This document shows, in pieces, positions 57,006 to 64,000 of a DNA stretch of 64,000 nucleotides. The position numbers and the translations under genes were made by a program. Each line of letters opens with the position of its first letter. The first letter of the stretch is position 1. Below the pieces are notes generated by a model. That model was not told the DNA's origin. It worked only from the letters and a program-made list of their open reading frames with translations, and ran no database searches. This stretch comes from Trileptium ribeirensis (lineage: Eukaryota > Nematoda > Enoplea > Enoplida > Thoracostomopsidae), in contig JASANE010029094.1 in NCBI GenBank assembly GCA_030248225.1, positions 1 through 64,000 of the forward strand, written 5' to 3'.

Positions 57006-58759
57006 TTAGTATCGAGATGTTTAAGCAGCTTAAACATACAGACCTAAATAGGTCAAGATGATTGGAGAAAATTAGTATCGCGTGGAGTTGTATGTTTTTT
57101 ATTTTTCTCTCTCATAAAATATGTGAAGCTAGTGTTAATTTGCGGTCGGTATTTGGTTATATCATATTTTGGATAAAACCAGCAGTTGTTGCTACACATG
57201 TATTTACCGCATGGTCTAATTTATAGAAAAGTGCCGTATAAAGCGAAGTGTCCACTTGCCTGAACGCGGTAGTCCTTTAACCCTGTTCAAAAAACATTTC
57301 GTGTAGGAATTCCGCTGAATAAGCAGGGATTATGTAACACAAATTGACGAAGACTGGGCACATTTATTCAGGAAATACAATATAAAGAAAACGTAGCTGT
57401 TTCGTCCGGTATCACCGTCAGGATAGGAAGTTATATCGTTAAACAAAACTGCACCTTTGTGCAGGGAATGGTGCCCTGACGAATCCGGTTTCCCCCACTC
57501 CCTTGTGAAGCGTTAGTTGACCTAGTAGAATCGGTTAGCTTAGTAGACCGCAGACGGGTTTGTTAGGGTGTTCGGCCTGGCCACTGTACGGTCAATGTTT
57601 GTAGTGGTATAGAGGTCGATCCGAGGGAGGGTCATCCCCTGAGCCTGCTCACAGATAATAAGTCTGACCAGCCTTTCCCCATTCTCTGTGTAACCCCACT
57701 TATTTATTGTCCCCATTTTCCATGCCCATGCATGTGGATGCACTGTTGGATACCCCTGATTGTCCTAACTGGAATCCTACCATAACGGGTAACTCTTGGG
57801 AACACGTGGGAGGTCCTCCCAGGGCCCTTCGTTCTATCTAGTTTCTTTTTACGGTGTAAAGAATAAAGCCCCGTTCTTACAAGTTTTCGAACCGAATTCT
57901 GAGTATGCCAATTAATTTTGAGAAGGCATTTGAGACTGCTTGTTGTCTTAGTTGCCTGTTTTGATCTAGGTTCTTAGTTGTAACCTACCGTTCTCTTGGT
58001 TTCACGATGGACTCGGCTTAACGCTTACCCTATAGGTATTTTTGAATAACACTACCTATCGCTAGTAAATAAATATGTACATATCAACACTTTATTCACA
58101 TAAGCACCAACCGTTAAGTATATACATGGCAGCGAAACAAGCTTAGGTACTCAATTACGATACTGCGCAGGGTACTGTAAACATATGTATACCATTGTAA
58201 TGTGATTTCTCATCGCGGTCACTTCAGTGGATTAACACACGAAACTCTATATCCTCTCATTTTCGTTACCCCATGATTGTGTGTCCCCAAGGTAGGTGTG
58301 CGTTAGTTGACTGGTTCTTGGCTTTTACTACTGCTTGTACACTATTCCAAACATTTAATTTGCACTTTCCATCATATTAACAGAGCCTGGAGTCACCTGC
58401 GCAAACCCTGTCAGACGCTGTGGACCTATGAACTAAGCTTCTATTCCGTAGTCAAAATGTTGGACACCAAGACTGAGCGATAAGTGAAGATAGTTACTTA
58501 ATCCGGTAGACAAACGTTGCGTCTACTAGATAAAGGACGACGTTGCCTGCCCTCCCTAATGCGCGACTAAACTTAAAATGACACCGCCTACCATCTTATT
58601 TTGGGAATTGCCACATTTTTTAACAGAACGCATCTTTGTGATTGCATAATCTAGTAAAAGCCATTTAAGAACAGCAGTAACGTCGTATGAAATTGGTAAT
58701 TTTTGGTTGGCAAATTCGTTAGTGAAATCCACAAATTGTTGAAAACATAATTTTGTGAG
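57006..58759. other. Non-coding; GC-richer block 57290-57860 of probable transposon origin
   Basis: The block differs in composition from its surroundings and lacks a usable reading frame. It ends near AATAAAGCCCC, a string also found at about 52410, suggesting a repeat family. Confidence 0.35.
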
Positions 58760-59670
58760 TTTTAAATTCGTGCGTTTTGTTCGTAAATAGTGTTACAGGG
58801 AGGCATCGCTCGACACATGGGGTGCAATAACTCAGCGATGGAAACTATTTTAAACATGTTGCTCAACATTTTAAATCAAGAATTTTTAACTTGTTCGTGA
58901 ACGCAAACGTATAAAAAATTTAATTTGTTCGCGAACACAAACGCATATTCTTTTTTAGCAAATGTTGTTCGCTAACACAAACGTAGTTCTTAAATAAATT
59001 TATTGGTGTATAGATTATTTTGTCATAGAGAAATACGCAAGCGACATCAAGCATGTATGATTAAAATCACCACACATCAAATGTTTGAGTACATTTCCTT
59101 TTTAAAACTAAAGCTGGGTTGGAGATAATGACTTATTTAATCGTGCTCTCGCTGTGTTTGAATCTACAATTTTTTAATAAACATTTTATGAGTAAAATTG
59201 TGCGCGAACAAGTTCTTTTCTGTATCGTATTCGCCTATGATTTCAGATTAATAATTTAATGATGGTACAAATTTGTTGAGAATTTTAAATATGAAAACTG
59301 TTTCTTCGCGAATACTTGAACATTTACAGAAAATTTATCTCGTTTTGTGAACAACAATTTGTTCAATTTTATTTGAGGTGGCAATGTTCGCGAATGCTGA
59401 AAACTAAAAATTTTAATCACGTTCGTGTTGGCAAACAAAACGAATCCTGAATTAGTCAATGTTCTAACTAGCAGTGAATAGTTTTCTACACATACGAAAT
59501 CGCCAAAATTCTGTTTAGAGACAGTTAGTAATTTCTGGCAAGTGGATTCCACTTTGTCTAATTTTGGTTAACGAAAAAACAGTGTCAAATTCTCTGTTTG
59601 TTCCGTAACAATAATTTTCGATTCCACATCAGCTTTGACAAAATAGGATGACTAACGGTGTTATTTTAAG
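58760..59670. repeat. Interspersed repeat, related to 24640-25190
   Basis: It shares the ordered segments described for 24640-25190 and contains several TTCGCGAACACAAACG-type words (about 58890-58990). Confidence 0.4.
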
Positions 59671-59699
59671 TTCAATCGCGCATAATATCCAATGTTAAA

Positions 59700-61500
59700 A
59701 GAAATCGTTCCGACGGGACCCCTACCATGCTTCAAGGCGTGGGAATCTACGTCTTAATTTTGAGTAGGTTTTAGGAGCGTGCTTCTTTAAAGATTTCACG
59801 AGGGCAGAGGCTCGACTACAAGGGAACGGTCTCGATGATCCTTTATAAATGGAGCAAATTTCTCGGCCGAGCTGATTCCAACTCTTTCGCATGATCTTCC
59901 AGCATCGCGGAGTGATGCTATATCCGCCTGAGGTCTGTGGTCATTTGCACAAGGCCGACACAAAGGTGCCACCTCGTTCCTCAACCGAAATTTTAAAGAA
60001 AAAAATTTTATTTGTATTTTGCAACTCCCAATTAATAAAAACTGCCATTTAAGCCTATTTAGGGAGCTGGCGGAGGAGAAGTAGCGTTCTCTGGCCTGCG
60101 ACACGCCACTCCTCATTTAAGTGGCCGGACCTGCCTAACTGAGGCTACGGTTTCTTTAAAATACGACGAGGCTCCCTACCGTGGCTGCACGGCGTGAGAG
60201 TGCCCGTCTAGACGTTTGTGGGATAGAGTCTACTCAGCGACAAAAACTCACAAGGGCACGCACTTGAAAATTGAGCGTGGCTCCAACGAAAGTCCTTTTT
60301 GTAGCTCTGTCGAATCGCTGCTTTTCGACCTGGTTTACAAATTACCGCGTCCGATTTTTTAGCCTAATTCGAATACAACCCTATACACAATCATGTGCCA
60401 TCGTCCGTAAACGACGTGTTATCTGTCAGACCTGCAGCCACTCGGGCACCACCGGCACCACCAAAACCAAAGAAAACCCCAAGTTCTAAGACAACCGACT
60501 CGATTGGCTCCGACGCTCTATCGGGCAGTCCTCTTTATAACATCTGTGTACCTCCTGTTATTCTCTTGTTCTCTTCACCCGAACACTTTGCCCGGAAAAT
60601 TTTAAATTTTGAAAGGCCTTGTAGCTATACTGACACCCCTGACCAAACAACACACTTAAATATACAAAACTTTTCAATTCAAACCCCACAAGTAATACGA
60701 GCAACATACATATATATATTGACGTCGCCTCAATAACCTCAGAAAATATTCCAATATTGATGTTAGATGGGCAGTGGCCGAAGCTTGCCAACAAAGCTCG
60801 AAAAACAGACTAAACCTAGCGCTGGTCGGCACGGGTTTTCAAAACGGCAATATATATAAACGCTTTCGGCGCTGGAAAATTCTTAGGATTTTAGTAGTTT
60901 ATTTATAATTTCAGAGGACAGTAGGTGGCCGGGGGCGGGATCAGGTCCATGTCCTGGCAAGTCCTGGCCACTAAATAAAATGGAGATTTTGTTGTATATC
61001 TCAAGGTGGCCTCCTAGAGAAGTTTTAGGTGATGTTTACGGCTAAATTTCGTGGACCAAATGGGTTATGGGAATCCTGAATGGACCCGTGGGGATTGATG
61101 AATTCGGTTTTCGGCGAGAATGATAATATAGGAATCCAAAGAGGTGGGATCCCAATAAACGGGAAATTTTTTGCAATTTCGGTTGCCGCTTGAGGCTTAG
61201 AAAAACAGACGTTTAAGCGCCGGGACGAGGGTCACAAAGTACTTACGAGTAAGGGCTGGGTGGCCCCGAGTGTCCAATTTGGAAGCCTGTGAGAAGACCT
61301 AATAGTAGGTTTGTAAATTATTTTACCCTTGGTTCCCGGCAAAACGCGAAATTTTGGGATTTAAATCGCCCTTACTCGCAGGGCTATTTGTTTTAAATTT
61401 TAGGCAAAATTTATCCCTCCCCTAACCCGCGTGCTTACCCGCTACTACTGATAGACTCGTTCACACTCTATTTGAAAGCATATACATTATTAAAATGATG
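59700..61500. other. GC-richer mixed region without a firm gene
   Basis: The interval 59700-60270 is GC-rich and has a 106-codon minus-strand frame of unknown status. At about 60430-60530 a plus-strand frame encodes a Pro-rich piece (RAPPAPPKPKK, SH3-ligand-like) after a possible acceptor, but no matching donor is clear. The rest shows nothing recognised. Confidence 0.25.
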
Positions 61501-61505
61501 AGTGC

Positions 61506-62069
61506 ATGTCAGGATCGGTCTCATCGGAAATATACCATCCCAAATTTGTTGCGTATTCTGACCGGTGTCCCGGACCCGTAATGACACGCACTAGATACTA
61601 CAACTTCACTTTTTGGCACATTATATATGGTACCAGGTTTAACAATTTGTCTGTTCAACACATTTTTATTGGCGAGTATGCGCGCGGGAATCAGTATTTG
61701 GGCACCGAAATCACGGAACTGGAAGAACAACTTAACAAATTGATAAATGTATTCTGCCCGCTTTCCCTGGGCCATCCGTTCAGAACAAAAGCGTTTTACG
61801 ACACAAGACATTATTGCATATGTACTGATTGTAGGATAGGCCGGATACTTACAAATTGGGTTCATTTGATTTCTATTGCCATGCCTAAATCAGGCTCGCG
61901 CATGTGGGGTGGGTGGAGCGCGATTGTTAATAAACAGTACAACATGAATAATATATTGTTTATTTATAACAACTGTAAACTTTACATCGCGCAATACTTG
62001 GATCACGCTCCACTTGTGTCCGCCCGTGCGTCATGTAAAATTGCCACAAAATTTTGGGCTGTTACATAA
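61506..62069 (+). CDS. Orphan 187-codon ORF, function unknown
   Basis: The frame is open from ATG 61506 to the stop at 62067-62069 in DNA of somewhat higher GC than its flanks. The product has several aromatic residues and Cys (CICTDC near residue 108) but no domain, signal peptide or membrane segment that I recognise. No intron signals link it to another gene. It could be an expressed single-exon gene, a remnant of a transposon protein, or a chance frame. Confidence 0.25.
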   Translation: MSGSVSSEIYHPKFVAYSDRCPGPVMTRTRYYNFTFWHIIYGTRFNNLSVQHIFIGEYARGNQYLGTEITELEEQLNKLINVFCPLSLGHPFRTKAFYDTRHYCICTDCRIGRILTNWVHLISIAMPKSGSRMWGGWSAIVNKQYNMNNILFIYNNCKLYIAQYLDHAPLVSARASCKIATKFWAVT

Positions 62070-62165
62070 GGACCTGACGTTACATCGTTGCAAAAATAAC
62101 ACCTTAACGCGGTGTGTTCTTTACTTTAGGCATAGTACTCATATAGGAACCTTATTTTAAACTAA

Positions 62166-62495
62166 AGGCGTGTTCACACGCTTAAACTTTTTGCTCAAAT
62201 TTTGATCAAAATTTGAGCTCAAATTTTGATCAAAATTTGAAAGCAAGTTTTTTGCATTTTTTGCAAGTTTGAACGTGTGAACACAGTTCAAACTTTTCAT
62301 GAATGTTTCTGTAGCCAATCATGGACGAGATGTATTAACTGAAAAAGTTTGAGCTCAAATTTTGATCTCAAATTTTGAAATATCGCAATTTTCATTTAAA
62401 AATCACCGTCAAATTTTGATCAAAATTTGATCAAATTTTGAGCTAAAATTTTGAGCTCAAAATTTGAGCAAAACTTTGAGCGTGTGAACACGCCT
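62166..62495. mobile_element. MITE with TAA target-site duplication (PIF/Harbinger-like)
   Basis: The terminal inverted repeat AGGCGTGTTCACACGC is at 62166, and its complement GCGTGTGAACACGCCT ends at 62495. The direct duplication TAA flanks it (62163-62165 and 62496-62498). The interior is dense in TCAAATTTTGATCAAAATTTGA palindromes. The TAA duplication fits PIF/Harbinger-type transposition. Confidence 0.85.
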
Positions 62496-62498
62496 TAA

Positions 62499-63438
62499 GG
62501 CTAAGGCTTCATGCCAAATATACCGAGAACGGTATAGCATGCTTTTTACTTCAACCCAAAAAAGTTACGTTGGCAAAACAATTTTATTTTGCACACTTAA
62601 CTAACAGATAACAACATGTAAATGCAAAGCGTAAACGTTTTGTTTACCTTTCTGAAATCTTAAATTTGATCTGTCCTGTTTTAAATATCTAATAGATCAA
62701 TATGTTAATGCTGAACACACATTTTATTCGAAACTATATTCAGCTGAATAAAATTTAAAACACGAATCATCTAAAAAAGCTATAGCTTCTCTTCGGATGT
62801 CATAAAACTTCAACTTGTCTTCTATGATTAACAGCGAAATAAAGAATAATTTAAGGTTACCTTCTCATAGGGGCAGGCTCAAAATTAACAAAATTGAGGA
62901 AAATTATGAGTTCCTTAATTTTGACACTCTACTCCTTCCCTACACTGCCCCCTCCGGGAAGACCTTTTCCCCTGAACCCATTGACTTTGGACAGCTTTGC
63001 TGTTAAAGAATATAAAATTGCTCAATCACGGCTAAGATAATATAAAACACGCATCTTGTATGAAATTTTGTTGAACGTAAGAGATTTTTCGTGACAGAGC
63101 GCCCAAAAGTGATTAAGCGATCGAATAACCTTGTTAAGCTTTTAAATAATTTTGGTAATTTGATTGACAGGATAATAATGTACACTTCAATTTTGAATTT
63201 AGTTGTAGCGCGCTGGCAGTGCAGCATCCATACAATAGATACCTACACGCAAACGAACGTACATATATAGCTTGACGTTATTACAGCTACAGTATAAAAT
63301 GCACGACACTGTATAATGTAAAAAAATTTAGATTTTGACAGTTTATCATAAAAAACGTCATAACAAGATGTAAATTAGTAAAGGATAGCTGTATATGTCA
63401 CAATGTGTAGTGTATCTTCAAGTTTATAGATATAAGTA
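62499..63438. other. Non-coding stretch, nothing recognised
   Basis: AT-rich, no convincing features. Confidence 0.5.
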
Positions 63439-63678
63439 TTTCAGAAGCGGACTTTAATTAGAAATTCCAATATCATAATTCTTTGATGCCGTTTTGCTGC
63501 TTCTACGTAGCCAGGTAAACAAATACAAAGCGGCAGTTCTAATTTTTCAGAAGCGAGTGTATTCGGGATAAAAAATGTCATAATTCTTTGATGCCGTTCT
63601 GCTGTTTGTACGTACACAGGCAAACAAATACAAAGCAGCACTTCTGATTTTTCCGAAGCGAGTGTATTCGGGATAGAA
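63439..63678. repeat. Tandem repeat, about 105-bp unit, two copies plus partial
   Basis: TTCTTTGATGCCGTT, CAAACAAATACAAAGC and TTTTCAGAAGCGAGTGTATTCGGGATA recur at about 105-bp spacing. Confidence 0.85.
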
Positions 63679-63818
63679 AGATGTCTACATCATAGGTCTG
63701 TCCACTTAGGTTGGCGGGTGGTGGTGTCGTCCTGGGAATAGGTCATGGAATGTTGTCGAAATTTTTTGGAACATATAATTTTTCTCTCTTAAAATATTTT
63801 TACGCAGCTTCAGCACCA

Positions 63819-63861
63819 ACGGGAGGGAGGGACGGGAACAGGGACAGGGAGGGAGGGGGTA
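63819..63861. repeat. G-rich purine minisatellite (GGGA/ACAGG)
   Basis: A run of GGGAGGGAGGGACGGGAACA-type units on the plus strand. It could form a G-quadruplex. Confidence 0.55.
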
Positions 63862-64000
63862 CCCCAGCAACACCTATTGGCAAACTTATACGATGAGAGG
63901 TATATTTACACAAAATGTATAAACTACAATGAATGTTGCTAAGTGACTTCTATGTGTTCATCAGTGTCTTCTATTCAACTGACAGTTTTAGCCAACTCAA

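Noticed and set aside
57395..57430. Hammerhead-ribozyme-like string on the minus strand (CTGACGG ... GGACGAAACAGC)
   Set aside because: The core position after CTGACG is G instead of A, and stem II cannot form in the required place; the visible hairpin CGGT/ACCG is in the wrong register.
60395..60736. 113-codon frame with a Pro-rich RAPPAPPKPKK segment
   Set aside because: It looks locally coding-like, but it has no matching donor or partner exon and runs into clearly non-coding sequence; it is noted only within the regional entry.
1..64000. tRNA and rRNA genes
   Set aside because: I looked for tRNA B-box/cloverleaf signatures and conserved rRNA strings by eye and found none that I could support; a covariance-model search would be decisive.

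Overview
This is a window of an AT-rich animal nuclear genome, most likely an invertebrate. A spliced gene with GT-AG introns spans about 41 kb, the introns are full of MITE-like and tandem repeats, and the left 8.2 kb is part of an integrated Polinton/Maverick (adintovirus-like) DNA element. I cannot place the host more precisely from sequence alone.

Region 1 (1 to about 8.5 kb) is a partial Polinton with every gene on the minus strand. Read from right to left it carries a protein-primed family B DNA polymerase broken by one in-frame stop, a single-pass membrane protein, a small overlapping ORF, a DDE integrase with a C-terminal chromodomain, an A32/FtsK-like packaging ATPase, two small proteins of the type usually found in Polintons, a NADAR-domain protein, and a complete two-repeat TATA-binding-protein (TBP) homologue. 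Capsid and protease genes are not seen and are presumably left of the window. An identical 10-bp sequence, ACATGAAAAG on the coding strand, lies 27-45 nt before the start codon of all seven genes that do not begin inside another gene. An eighth copy sits at the left edge, ahead of a gene that would lie outside the window. The two genes lacking the motif (the TBP gene and a 96-codon ORF) each overlap the preceding gene by 47 nt in the same relative frame, which suggests bicistronic units. A mobile element that carries its own TBP and a uniform non-TATA upstream motif is the most interesting content here; the NADAR gene overlapping the TBP gene is the second.

Region 2 (about 8.5 to 12.2 kb) holds short repeats, a short ORF for a 44-residue secreted-looking cationic peptide (10779-10913), a GC-rich inverted-repeat element and a MITE.

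Region 3 (12268 to 53380, plus strand) is one host gene reconstructed from six exons whose splice phases all agree: 12268-13789, 16626-16837, 20102-20193, 40288-40493, 47494-47657 and 53201-53380. It predicts a protein of about 791 residues with a long serine-rich N-terminal part and a C-terminal R4/RGS3-like RGS domain, a GTPase-activating domain for G-alpha subunits. Its introns contain MITEs, a roughly 80-bp tandem array, a 141-bp array, a roughly 215-bp array and a 1.5-kb foldback element.

Region 4 (53.4 to 64 kb) is gene-poor. It holds a dead Penelope-like reverse transcriptase fragment, further MITEs (one with a TAA target-site duplication), tandem repeats, and one unexplained 187-codon ORF.
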